5,017 nt of DNA from the NCBI GenBank assembly GCA_030589605.1, contig JAUUVJ010000341.1:1-5017 (forward strand). The letters run 5' to 3'. The stretch's first letter is position 1, and each line of letters begins with the position of its first letter. The notes beneath the pieces were generated by a model that was not told the origin of the DNA, did no database searches, and worked only from the letters and a program-made list of their open reading frames with translations. The DNA is from Candidatus Hodarchaeota archaeon (GTDB lineage Archaea > Asgardarchaeota > Heimdallarchaeia > Hodarchaeales > Hodarchaeaceae). The translations under genes were made by a program, and so were the position numbers. Positions 1 through 5,017 of this stretch are shown here, piece after piece.

Positions 1-484
1 GATCCTTAGCTGAACACATAAATAATTTGGAACAGTTAAATTTAGTTACATAATTATTTATATCAATATTACGCTCTTCTGATGTCGTTAGGTCGTATTT
101 AGTACCAACTAATATGCGTGGAGTATCAGATTCAAGAAATTCTATCCATTCAGGAAGAGTAATTAAAGATGATATATCAGTTAGATCAAAGCATAAGATA
201 GCTCCATCTGCTCCTCTACAATATTCCCTAAAGATACCCATGTTCTTAAATTGTTCTTGTCCCCCTAGATCCCATATTTGGATTTTCGTATTATCATTTT
301 TAGAGTGGCTTATTGAGAAAATTGTTGTGTGAAACTCAACAGCGATTGTTTGTTTTGCTTTCGAGAAAAATGAATTATTAACAAAAGTTTTAGCAATTGT
401 AGTTTTTCCAACTCCTCTTTCTCCTAGGATGATTAGTTTCAATGGTTTTCCAGAACCAGAATAAATCCTTTTAATAAAACTCAT
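1..484 (-). CDS. Ras-superfamily small GTPase, C-terminus cut by window edge
   Basis: The frame reads from ATG at 484 to the left edge and gives 161 residues with no stop, so the gene is partial at its 3' end. All the main G motifs are visible: P-loop GERGVGKT (residues 21-28), a switch I threonine in TIAVEF (46-51), G3 WDLGGQE (71-77), G4 GTKYD (127-131) and G5 CSAK (157-160). The catalytic Gln equivalent to Ras Gln61 is Q76. The position equivalent to Ras Gly12 is Arg23. The short N-terminal stretch MSFIKRIYSGSGKP before the G domain recalls the N-terminal helix of Arf-like proteins, but there is no Gly2 for myristoylation. Switch I is Rab-like, the GGQ is Arf-like and the TKxD is Rho-like, so assignment to one eukaryotic family is not justified. 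It lies 40 bp downstream of a Roadblock/LC7 gene, a likely regulator. Only about 10-30 residues should be missing, judged from usual G-domain length. Expected role: GTP-dependent switch in the cytoplasm or at a membrane; effector unknown. Confidence 0.95.
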   Translation of the reverse strand, partial: MSFIKRIYSGSGKPLKLIILGERGVGKTTIAKTFVNNSFFSKAKQTIAVEFHTTIFSISHSKNDNTKIQIWDLGGQEQFKNMGIFREYCRGADGAILCFDLTDISSLITLPEWIEFLESDTPRILVGTKYDLTTSEERNIDINNYVTKFNCSKLFMCSAKD

Positions 485-493
485 AAGAATGCA

Positions 494-499
494 ACCTCT
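494..499 (-). promoter_or_regulatory. Shine-Dalgarno site of the small GTPase gene
   Basis: The minus strand reads AGAGGT nine bases before the ATG at 484. This matches the anti-Shine-Dalgarno core and fixes the start of the GTPase. It lies in the 40-bp gap after the Roadblock stop codon, so the GTPase can be translated from a shared transcript with its own ribosome entry. Confidence 0.7.
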
Positions 500-524
500 A
501 ATCACTATTCAATTACTATTTGGA

Positions 525-923
525 TCAGATCAATTCAGACAATCTATCAGCTGATCTTTTCATATCGAGAAGTACTAGGCCTAATTTTGCTTTGATTTGA
601 ACAATAGCAACTAAAACAGCATGTTCACCAGCATTTCGTATAATAATCAATCCATCGGAACCAGTAATGATTACCTGTTCCATAGTTCCTCTCTTAAGTT
701 CAATTACCACATGTTCAGAGAGAGATAGACTGGCAGCTGTCATAGCTGAAATTTGATCTTCATCAGTACCAGTATTTAGCAAACTAGCAATGGGTAACCC
801 GTCCCTGGTGACTAAAACCAATCCTTCTATTTCAGGAATGCGACGCTGGACTGCTATCAGTATTCTTTCAATTTCTAATAAACGATTCGCAATATTTGTA
901 TTGTCATTTACTTCGACGTGCAT
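525..923 (-). CDS. Roadblock/LC7 domain protein (MglB-like GTPase regulator)
   Basis: A 132-residue protein made almost entirely of one Roadblock/LC7 domain. The visible signature is a first helix (about residues 10-29), a strand with the motif GLVLVTRDGLPIAS (34-47), a long middle helix rich in Ala/Ser (about 55-77), two further strands (QVIITGSDGLIII, then HAVLVAIV) and a C-terminal helix. Length and order fit the family with little to spare. Roadblock proteins dimerise and bind small Ras-like GTPases; bacterial MglB acts as a GAP for MglA, and eukaryotic members scaffold the Rag GTPases. Here a small GTPase gene follows 40 bp downstream on the same strand, which makes it the likely partner (inference). 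Start choice: ATG at 923 has GAGGA ten bases upstream, close to the nine-base spacing of the next gene. An in-frame ATG at 932 would add three residues but leaves only one base after GAGGA. Confidence 0.93.
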   Translation of the reverse strand: MHVEVNDNTNIANRLLEIERILIAVQRRIPEIEGLVLVTRDGLPIASLLNTGTDEDQISAMTAASLSLSEHVVIELKRGTMEQVIITGSDGLIIIRNAGEHAVLVAIVQIKAKLGLVLLDMKRSADRLSELI

Positions 924-933
924 AAGGAACATA

Positions 934-938
934 TCCTC
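934..938 (-). promoter_or_regulatory. Shine-Dalgarno site that decides the Roadblock start
   Basis: The minus strand reads GAGGA here. The distance is ten bases to the ATG at 923 but only one base to the ATG at 932, so the shorter protein is the better-supported product. Confidence 0.6.
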
Positions 939-1032
939 TATATCTTGAAGAGTTCAGAATTTTGATAGAGAATTATCCTTTTAATGACCTAGAAATTTAG
1001 CTCTCGTAAATATCATAAATCACGGAACTTAC

Positions 1033-1040
1033 AATATAAA
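1033..1040 (-). promoter_or_regulatory. Possible TATA box for the Roadblock-GTPase unit
   Basis: The minus strand reads TTTATATT, close to an archaeal TATA box. With a transcription start about 25 bases downstream, the leader before the Roadblock gene would be about 80-90 bases. The 137-bp gap (933-1069) holds no convincing reading frame, so an independent promoter is plausible. The region is AT-rich throughout, so a chance match is quite possible, and read-through from the zinc-ribbon gene is not excluded. Confidence 0.35.
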
Positions 1041-1041
1041 T

Positions 1042-1060
1042 GAAAAGAAATAATTTGAAA
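1042..1060 (-). terminator. T-rich tract after the zinc-ribbon gene, possible terminator
   Basis: Ten bases after the stop codon of the zinc-ribbon gene the minus strand becomes T-rich (TTTCAAATTATTTCTTTTC). Archaeal RNA polymerase commonly terminates at such tracts without a hairpin, and no hairpin is seen. The longest T run is only four, so this is a weak call. Confidence 0.25.
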
Positions 1061-1069
1061 CTGAGCCAG

Positions 1070-2191
1070 CTATCTTACATTCAATGAGGAATTGCAGTAC
1101 TTACAAGTGATTTCTTCTTCCTCAATAGATTCATTTGTTTTACCACATACATGACAGCATATAAAAACTTTTTTCGGACCTAAGTTTCCTAAGGTTCCTG
1201 TGCCAGTAAGAACTATCTTTTCAGCTTGTTTTCGCATTTTTAAAAATAATTTGTTCTCAGATTCGCTTAAATTTTTCAAAGAAGTTTTGAGAGCGTTAAC
1301 ATTAGTAGCTTTCTCTTTTTCGAGAGTTTTTCTCTCGAAATATTTCTTTTTTTGTGCAGGGGTCATTTTCACTAATTGTTGCAACTCTTTTAATCTTTCA
1401 TTAAACTTGTTTCGACTAATAAGAGGCAATGTAGCTAAAAATTCAGGTGTGTAAGATTTCAATTGATTGAGAGTCATATCTGCAAAGTCAATAATAAAGG
1501 AATTAGGCGATTTATTATTCTCTGTACTAATAAGGGATGATGGTGGGGGTGGTGGAGGTGTTATATTCTTTTTGATCTCAAGTGAGTGCGCTTGTATTGA
1601 AGATAAATCTTTTCTAATCGTTTTTATTTCGATTTGAATATCTTTTCGTACAGTTTCAAGAATTTCCTCTATAATTTCGCTCATAGATTCCTTCGAAATT
1701 GTTTTAGAGGATTTTTTTTCTCTTTTTTCTGATTTTATGCTTCTAATTTTAGCTTCTAAATCTCCAATACGTCCAACTAAAGGTATCAAATCTCCATTTT
1801 TTGCTGCTGTAATAAATTCCTCATTTTCAGCATGAACTTGTTCCCTTTTGAGATTACAATCAAAGCAGATTCCAGAGATAAGTTCATCCTTCAAAGATTG
1901 ATTTCCACAATCACGACATATTTTGAACATCCCTCCAATATCCGTGAGAACTTTGTCCAATCCTAGGTTAAAGCTACTCTCTCCCTGATTTTTATCTATA
2001 TTAACCTTCTTATTTAATCCGAAATCTTGTTTATCCTGTTTTATCTCACTTTTAACGAGTACATTTTCATTTAACTTGCCTAGTTGTGTTAATACCTCTT
2101 CTAGGTTTTTAAATGGATTTTTTAGAACACTTCCGACCGAGGTGAGCTTTTTTCTTCCTTTTTTTTCAATATGATCTATCATAAAACTCAC
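1070..2191 (-). CDS. Uncharacterised protein with two zinc ribbons, a coiled coil and a proline run
   Basis: A 373-residue protein that I cannot assign to a named family. Visible order: a Lys-rich polar N-terminus (1-90); a first zinc-ribbon-like cluster C92-x2-C95...C109-x2-C112; a charged helical region likely to form a coiled coil (about 117-210); a run of six prolines (212-217) as a flexible linker; a helix-rich segment (about 236-325) containing TPEFLATLPLISRNKF and MTPAQKKKYFERK; and a C-terminal zinc ribbon C346-x2-C349...C363-x2-C366 that ends near the last residue. It has no signal peptide or membrane segment, so it is cytoplasmic. The zinc ribbons could bind nucleic acid or protein. 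The gene follows the winged-helix gene after 1 bp, so the two are surely co-transcribed and may work together. Start: the longest frame opens with GTG at 2191; an in-frame ATG at 2182, preceded by GTGAG as a possible ribosome site, is at least as likely and would remove three residues. Confidence 0.88.
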   Translation of the reverse strand: MSFMIDHIEKKGRKKLTSVGSVLKNPFKNLEEVLTQLGKLNENVLVKSEIKQDKQDFGLNKKVNIDKNQGESSFNLGLDKVLTDIGGMFKICRDCGNQSLKDELISGICFDCNLKREQVHAENEEFITAAKNGDLIPLVGRIGDLEAKIRSIKSEKREKKSSKTISKESMSEIIEEILETVRKDIQIEIKTIRKDLSSIQAHSLEIKKNITPPPPPPSSLISTENNKSPNSFIIDFADMTLNQLKSYTPEFLATLPLISRNKFNERLKELQQLVKMTPAQKKKYFERKTLEKEKATNVNALKTSLKNLSESENKLFLKMRKQAEKIVLTGTGTLGNLGPKKVFICCHVCGKTNESIEEEEITCKYCNSSLNVR

Positions 2192-2192
2192 T

Positions 2193-2876
2193 TCATGGGT
2201 GTTCTAAAGAACGAGCCTGTCTAATGAAAGTACGAGCAGCTGTGCGTTCAATCGAATCAGTTTCTTTCTGGCTTTCATTGACTACAACAGACACGATCTT
2301 TGTTAGAAAATCAAAATTGGGATCAGTAATTTGAGAAATTCCTGTTTCTAATAATTCTGTTGGAGAAACGTTTCGTTGCATAGCAGCATTTGTAATCAGG
2401 TCAATTTTTTCTTCGATAATTTTCATTAAAACAGGATCAAGATCTGTTTTATATTTCAAAACCTGTTGCTCAAGATAATCAATTTGCTGATCTTTTTCCT
2501 CCAATTTTCGATAGAGACTCTTCAATGTTTCATGCTGAATTAGATCAGTTTGTTCTGATTGTTGAATGAATGGTTGAAAAACTCCAAGAGGGTCATTAAC
2601 AAGAATATTATTTTTCGAAATAATAATATCTTGGAAAAAACTTTCCCAATATTCTTTTTTTGGTAATCCAACATATCTTAAGCGTTGTCCTCTAGGTGAG
2701 GAAATTTTAACTATTGCTATTGTCTTTTCATTTAATAAACGATTGATTGCTCCATCAATTTTGCCTCGACTCCAATTCAACCTGGAGGTAAGATTTTGGA
2801 TCGTGACTGGACGTGTTAACTTTTCTAATGTAGTTGTTAGTTGCAAGTCAGTTACTGAAGCATTTCCCCTAGGCAA
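2193..2876 (-). CDS. Winged-helix DNA-binding protein with coiled coil
   Basis: A 227-residue protein. Residues about 8-72 look like a winged helix: a first helix (DLQLTTTLEKL), a helix-turn-helix (about 25-50, TIQNLTSRLNWSRGKIDGAI then RLLNEKT) and a two-stranded wing (IAIVKISS...RLRYVGLP). Residues 118-142 carry hydrophobic residues with heptad spacing (L118, L121, L125, I132, L135, V139, Y142), so it probably dimerises through a coiled coil. The remaining C-terminal part (about 146-220) is helical and unassigned. The start is TTG: a stop codon lies eight codons upstream with no ATG or GTG between, and the first internal Met is residue 151. GTGAT lies six bases before the TTG. It is the first gene of a unit with the two-zinc-ribbon gene 1 bp downstream. 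Operator-like repeats lie just upstream, so autoregulation is a reasonable guess. Target genes and ligand are unknown; a role in chromatin or protein contacts instead of transcription cannot be excluded. Confidence 0.87.
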   Translation of the reverse strand: MPRGNASVTDLQLTTTLEKLTRPVTIQNLTSRLNWSRGKIDGAINRLLNEKTIAIVKISSPRGQRLRYVGLPKKEYWESFFQDIIISKNNILVNDPLGVFQPFIQQSEQTDLIQHETLKSLYRKLEEKDQQIDYLEQQVLKYKTDLDPVLMKIIEEKIDLITNAAMQRNVSPTELLETGISQITDPNFDFLTKIVSVVVNESQKETDSIERTAARTFIRQARSLEHP

Positions 2877-2882
2877 TGTATA

Positions 2883-2887
2883 ATCAC
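2883..2887 (-). promoter_or_regulatory. Ribosome binding site supporting the TTG start
   Basis: The minus strand reads GTGAT six bases before TTG at 2876. GTGAT matches the distal part of the archaeal Shine-Dalgarno consensus (GGAGGTGAT). The same GTGA core precedes the ATG at 2182 in the next gene. Confidence 0.5.
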
Positions 2888-2907
2888 ATCTCTTTGATCA
2901 AAACATA

Positions 2908-2919
2908 TAGACAAGTCTA
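2908..2919. promoter_or_regulatory. Operator-like palindrome, copy 1
   Basis: The sequence TAGACAAGTCTA is a perfect inverted repeat with 5-bp arms (TAGAC/GTCTA) around a central AA. It lies about 32 bp upstream of the winged-helix start, next to a TATA-like element, where a bound protein would block transcription initiation. A near copy lies exactly 20 bp away. Confidence 0.5.
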
Positions 2920-2930
2920 ATATTATAAAG
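2920..2930 (-). promoter_or_regulatory. TATA-like element between two operator copies
   Basis: The minus strand reads CTTTATAATAT, a good archaeal TATA box (TTTATAAT). A start about 25 bases downstream would fall near 2898 and give a leader of roughly 20 bases containing the GTGAT ribosome site. This geometry fits the winged-helix gene well. A stronger-looking TTATATAT at 2982-2989 is an alternative giving an 80-base leader. Confidence 0.45.
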
Positions 2931-2939
2931 TCAAGTCTA
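2928..2939. promoter_or_regulatory. Operator-like repeat, copy 2 (imperfect)
   Basis: AAGTCAAGTCTA here differs from copy 1 at two outer-arm positions plus the third arm base being shared; the block CAAGTCTA is identical in both copies. Centre-to-centre spacing is 20 bp, about two helical turns, so two dimers could bind the same face of DNA on either side of the TATA element. Confidence 0.42.
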
Positions 2940-2982
2940 TAGCCATCAAGTTGTATAAATGTTTTCTTTTGTGATTAAAGAA

Positions 2983-3002
2983 TATATAAGCATGCCTATA
3001 TA
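2983..3002. repeat. Near-perfect 20-bp palindrome
   Basis: TATATAAGCATGCCTATATA pairs at nine of ten arm positions, with GCATGC at the centre. Both arms are TATA-like, so it may be an alternative promoter element for the minus-strand unit, a binding site, or chance in AT-rich DNA. It sits about 110-125 bp upstream of the winged-helix start. Confidence 0.4.
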
Positions 3003-3042
3003 ACTTTTATTGTCAAGTAAAAACATAACGGATTGTATAGTG

Positions 3043-3059
3043 CATAATAAATTATTATG
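3043..3059. repeat. Perfect 17-bp AT palindrome
   Basis: CATAATAA and TTATTATG are exact inverted arms around a single A. This leaves no hairpin loop, so a protein binding site is more likely than a terminator. It lies in the gene-free stretch 2877-3145, in which I find no convincing coding frame. Confidence 0.4.
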
Positions 3060-3103
3060 TCGGCTTATTTATTCGATTCATTAACAAACTGTAATCAAAG
3101 TAA

Positions 3104-3119
3104 TCTTAGATTGCTAAGA
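3104..3119 (-). other. Small hairpin downstream of the HAD gene
   Basis: TCTTAG and CTAAGA form a 6-bp stem with a 4-base loop, 27 bases after the HAD stop on the minus strand. It could protect the 3' end of the transcript or take part in termination. The stem is AT-rich and no T run follows, so this is weak. Confidence 0.25.
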
Positions 3120-3145
3120 CTAATAGAGTGAGGAAAACTTGTATC

Positions 3146-3823
3146 TTAGTCTAAAAGAGGTAAAATTGCTCTTAGATCCTTAGCTTCAACACTTTTGTCA
3201 GCAGCTTGCTTTGTTATTTCATCAGAGGTGTTAAATGCGATTGAAAGACCAACAAGTTTGAAAATCGGAATATCAAATTGTGAATCTCCAATTGAAACGC
3301 ATTGATCCGCTGTTACATTTGCAATTTCAATTAGTTTTTTAAAAGTAGCATCTTTTGACATTAAATTAACCATAGCTATTCCTTCACCAGTTAAAAAATC
3401 ATTTTCATCGGTACATAATTGATTAGCAAATACATAATCGAAATTTAATTCATTATTAACCCTTTCCGCAAGTGAAAAAATCCCTGCACTTAAAATTGCA
3501 AGCATAAATCCTTTATTTTTTAATTCTTGAACAGTTTCTTTGGATCCTTTCATTAAAGGGACATCATTAAGGATGTTTTGAATATCAGTAATGTGACATT
3601 TCCCCCAGAGTTGGATATCTCTCCTCATAAATTCAGTATAGTCAATTTCTTTGTTTAAATAATTATTAAAATTAGTGGAAGAGTCAACTCCAAATTTCTT
3701 ATGCACATAATACCAACTACTATTGATATCTACAAGAACACCATCCATATCGAATACTATTAAGCTATAATCATCTTTCAAATGTAGAACTCCAAAAGAA
3801 TAGGGGAAACTCTGTTTAATCAT
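3146..3823 (-). CDS. HAD-superfamily phosphatase, SerB-like
   Basis: A 225-residue haloacid-dehalogenase phosphatase. Motif I is DMDGVLVD with nucleophile D25 and acid/base D27; motif II is LSAG with S112; the motif III Lys is K157 or K162/K163; motif IV is GDSQFDIP with D180 and D184 for Mg2+. A helical cap lies between motifs I and II (about 35-90), as in C1-capped phosphoserine phosphatases, and the C-terminal LSIAFNTSDEITKQAADK resembles the end of archaeal SerB-like proteins. The likely reaction is Mg2+-dependent hydrolysis of a small phosphomonoester in the cytoplasm. Phosphoserine is a possible substrate, but specificity cannot be told, so no symbol is given. Residues 1-20 precede the usual start of the fold. 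No ribosome site precedes the ATG at 3823; the stop of the acidic frame overlaps this start, so translational coupling is likely. Confidence 0.92.
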   Translation of the reverse strand: MIKQSFPYSFGVLHLKDDYSLIVFDMDGVLVDINSSWYYVHKKFGVDSSTNFNNYLNKEIDYTEFMRRDIQLWGKCHITDIQNILNDVPLMKGSKETVQELKNKGFMLAILSAGIFSLAERVNNELNFDYVFANQLCTDENDFLTGEGIAMVNLMSKDATFKKLIEIANVTADQCVSIGDSQFDIPIFKLVGLSIAFNTSDEITKQAADKSVEAKDLRAILPLLD

Positions 3824-3997
3824 TAAAATTATTTGTCAAGCGACTATCGAAAAATGATATAATTGAGTTTACTTCTTTATAATCTTCAATTTCGTCTTCC
3901 TTTTTGAATTCCGTAGTACTATTATCTTCAATCTCTCCCTCTTCTTCAACAATATACGAAAAATACCTTCATATTCGTCTTCATATTCACTTATCAT
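3816..3997 (-). pseudogene. Small acidic protein frame, apparently broken by one base
   Basis: From ATG at 3997 the frame codes MISEYEDEYEGIF, then reaches a run of five T on the minus strand (3959-3963). Adding one T restores a frame that continues IVEEEGEIEDNSTTEFKKED and onward to TAA at 3816-3818, giving 60 residues with 20 Asp/Glu and 4 Lys/Arg. Without the added base the ATG frame goes on as a Lys/Arg-rich tail with mostly G in third positions, unlike the A/T-rich third positions of neighbouring genes, which marks it as the shadow frame. The acidic frame itself has a stop upstream and no ATG, GTG or TTG start before the acidic part. It fits neatly between the transporter (21-bp gap) and the HAD gene (its stop lies inside the HAD start region). 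It may be a homopolymer sequencing error in a real gene, a true recent pseudogene, or less likely a -1 frameshift site. No family recognised and no clear ribosome site. Confidence 0.5.
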
Positions 3998-4018
3998 CAA
4001 CTTTCATCAATAATGAAG

Positions 4019-5017
4019 TCATCCCTCTTTTTCTTCAATTTCAATCTTGAAAAAACCTATCAACGCTCCTAAAAAAGCTATACAACCGAAAAATAATCCG
4101 ATTGTTGGATAGCCAAAATTGATCCACAAAATGCCGCTAAATGCTGAACCCAATGCCGCAGCTCCTGCATTTAAAGATTGGTTAAGAGATAGTATAGTTC
4201 CTTTCGCGTCAGAAGCTATCTGAGTGAGTAAAACAGGAACCACAGTCATAGAAAAATCAAATGCTGTTCCTAGCAGGATTAACCAAAAAACAATTAATAA
4301 TGGATTCCGAAACGAAAAATTGGATAAGAAAATCATACAACCTGCAGCTGCTATTAAACCTATTATAGCACACCTTTTTGGTCCAATTTTATCACCAATA
4401 CCAGTAGCAAGAAGAGTTCCAATTAATGTACCACCTCCCATAAAAGCAAGGATAATACTAATCGAAGTTTCCTCAATCAATAAACCAGTTTCCATCCAAA
4501 CTGGAAAGAAAGCAAAGATCCCTTGAATAGCGCCTACTGCAAACATCATTAGGAGTAATCCCGAAAAAGCATTTCGATCTGATAACACCCTTTTCACTAA
4601 TTTCAAACTTTTTTTAGCTGTAGGTCTTTGCTTATGTATTTTTTTTCCTGAGGGTCCTGTTAATGTAATTAGTATCCCCGCAACCAGTGCAAGAAATGAT
4701 AGTACAACAAAAGGAAAACGCCAATCCAAGTGTTCAATGGAATATCCTACGAGGGGAACCCCAACAATGAAAGTAAGGGGCCAAGACAAACGAACAAGTC
4801 CCATCGCACGAGTTCTTTTTCGATAGGAGTAGGTATCAGCTAGTTCTGCGAGTAAGGAAGGCATGAAAATTGCTGTTGCGACTCCTGAAAAAGCTCGTGC
4901 AATTAATACTTGTATCCAGTCCTGTGCAATAACCATAATTCCTGAACTAAATGAAAAAATTACTAAACCAAGAAGTAAAAATCGTCTTCGACCATACTGA
5001 TCAGATATAATACCAAA
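4019..5017 (-). CDS. Major facilitator superfamily transporter (DHA1-like), N-terminus cut by window edge
   Basis: The frame is open to the right edge and gives 332 residues; an internal ATG at 4936 is not the true start, because 27 further codons upstream encode the hallmark MFS motif A, GIISDQYGRRR, in the loop between membrane helices 2 and 3. About 10 hydrophobic helices remain. The related motif GDKIGPKRC (residues 208-216) marks the matching loop between helices 8 and 9, and a basic central loop (about 123-147) joins the two halves. RAFSGVATAIFMPSLLAE, GVPLVG and DWRFPF are typical of drug/metabolite efflux members with 12 helices. Roughly 50-70 N-terminal residues are missing. It is an integral membrane secondary transporter, probably proton-coupled export; the substrate is unknown. 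It appears to be upstream in a unit with the acidic frame and the HAD phosphatase. Confidence 0.93.
   Translation of the reverse strand, partial: FGIISDQYGRRRFLLLGLVIFSFSSGIMVIAQDWIQVLIARAFSGVATAIFMPSLLAELADTYSYRKRTRAMGLVRLSWPLTFIVGVPLVGYSIEHLDWRFPFVVLSFLALVAGILITLTGPSGKKIHKQRPTAKKSLKLVKRVLSDRNAFSGLLLMMFAVGAIQGIFAFFPVWMETGLLIEETSISIILAFMGGGTLIGTLLATGIGDKIGPKRCAIIGLIAAAGCMIFLSNFSFRNPLLIVFWLILLGTAFDFSMTVVPVLLTQIASDAKGTILSLNQSLNAGAAALGSAFSGILWINFGYPTIGLFFGCIAFLGALIGFFKIEIEEKEG

Noticed and set aside
114..332. 72-codon plus-strand frame
   Set aside because: It lies antisense inside the small GTPase gene, whose G motifs are all intact; its product resembles nothing.
1200..1454. 84-codon plus-strand frame with a Phe-rich product
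   Set aside because: It is the antisense shadow of the Lys/Glu-rich helical part of the zinc-ribbon gene.
2893..2902. TTTGATCAAA palindrome just upstream of the winged-helix gene
   Set aside because: Only 10 bp, AT-rich and common by chance; no second copy with the same arms was seen close by.
2889..2937. Bacterial-type promoter TTGACT with a -10-like TCTATA 17 bases later
   Set aside because: Gene content points to an archaeon, where such sigma-type promoters are not used; the overlap with the repeats and AT-rich context explains the match.
2946..3026. 26-residue minus-strand frame starting MFLLDNKSYIG
   Set aside because: No ribosome site, very short, and it runs through the palindrome and promoter region; chance frame in AT-rich DNA.
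3816..3997. Unshifted 42-residue frame from ATG 3997 ending in a Lys/Arg-rich tail
   Set aside because: Third codon positions are mostly G in the basic tail, unlike all neighbours, and the overlapping acidic frame has normal codon use and ends at the HAD start.
4224..4526. 100-codon plus-strand frame
   Set aside because: It is antisense to the transporter, whose membrane helices and motifs are unbroken over this stretch.

Overview
The window looks like AT-rich archaeal DNA, most probably from an Asgard archaeon. The main reason is a eukaryote-like small GTPase of the Ras superfamily next to a Roadblock/LC7 protein, a pairing that is characteristically abundant in Asgard genomes. AT-rich, TATA-like promoter elements, Shine-Dalgarno sites and short intergenic gaps also fit an archaeon. 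No rRNA, tRNA, mobile element or CRISPR array is visible, so the lineage is an inference from gene content. All recognisable genes lie on the minus strand, so transcription runs from high to low coordinates.

Right part (5017 down to 3146): a DHA1-type major facilitator transporter cut by the window edge, then a very acidic 60-residue reading frame that appears to be broken by a single base, then a SerB-like HAD phosphatase. The gaps are 21 bp and an 8-bp overlap, so these probably form one transcription unit. The transporter substrate and the phosphatase substrate cannot be read from the sequence.

Middle (3145 down to 2877): a 269-bp non-coding, very AT-rich region. It holds several palindromes and what looks like the promoter of the next unit. 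A TATA-like element sits exactly between two copies of an operator-like sequence (consensus TAGACTTGWCTW on the minus strand) spaced 20 bp apart.

Left part (2876 down to 1): a winged-helix/coiled-coil protein with a TTG start, followed 1 bp later by a protein with two zinc ribbons, a coiled coil and a proline run. After a 137-bp gap with a possible second promoter come a Roadblock/LC7 protein and, 40 bp on, a small GTPase cut by the left edge. The Roadblock/GTPase pair recalls bacterial MglB/MglA and eukaryotic Roadblock (Ragulator, TRAPP-like) regulators of small GTPases. The winged-helix and zinc-ribbon proteins match no family I can name. Their position suggests either a DNA-binding regulator with its partner, or extra components of the GTPase system. 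This left cluster is the most interesting part of the window.
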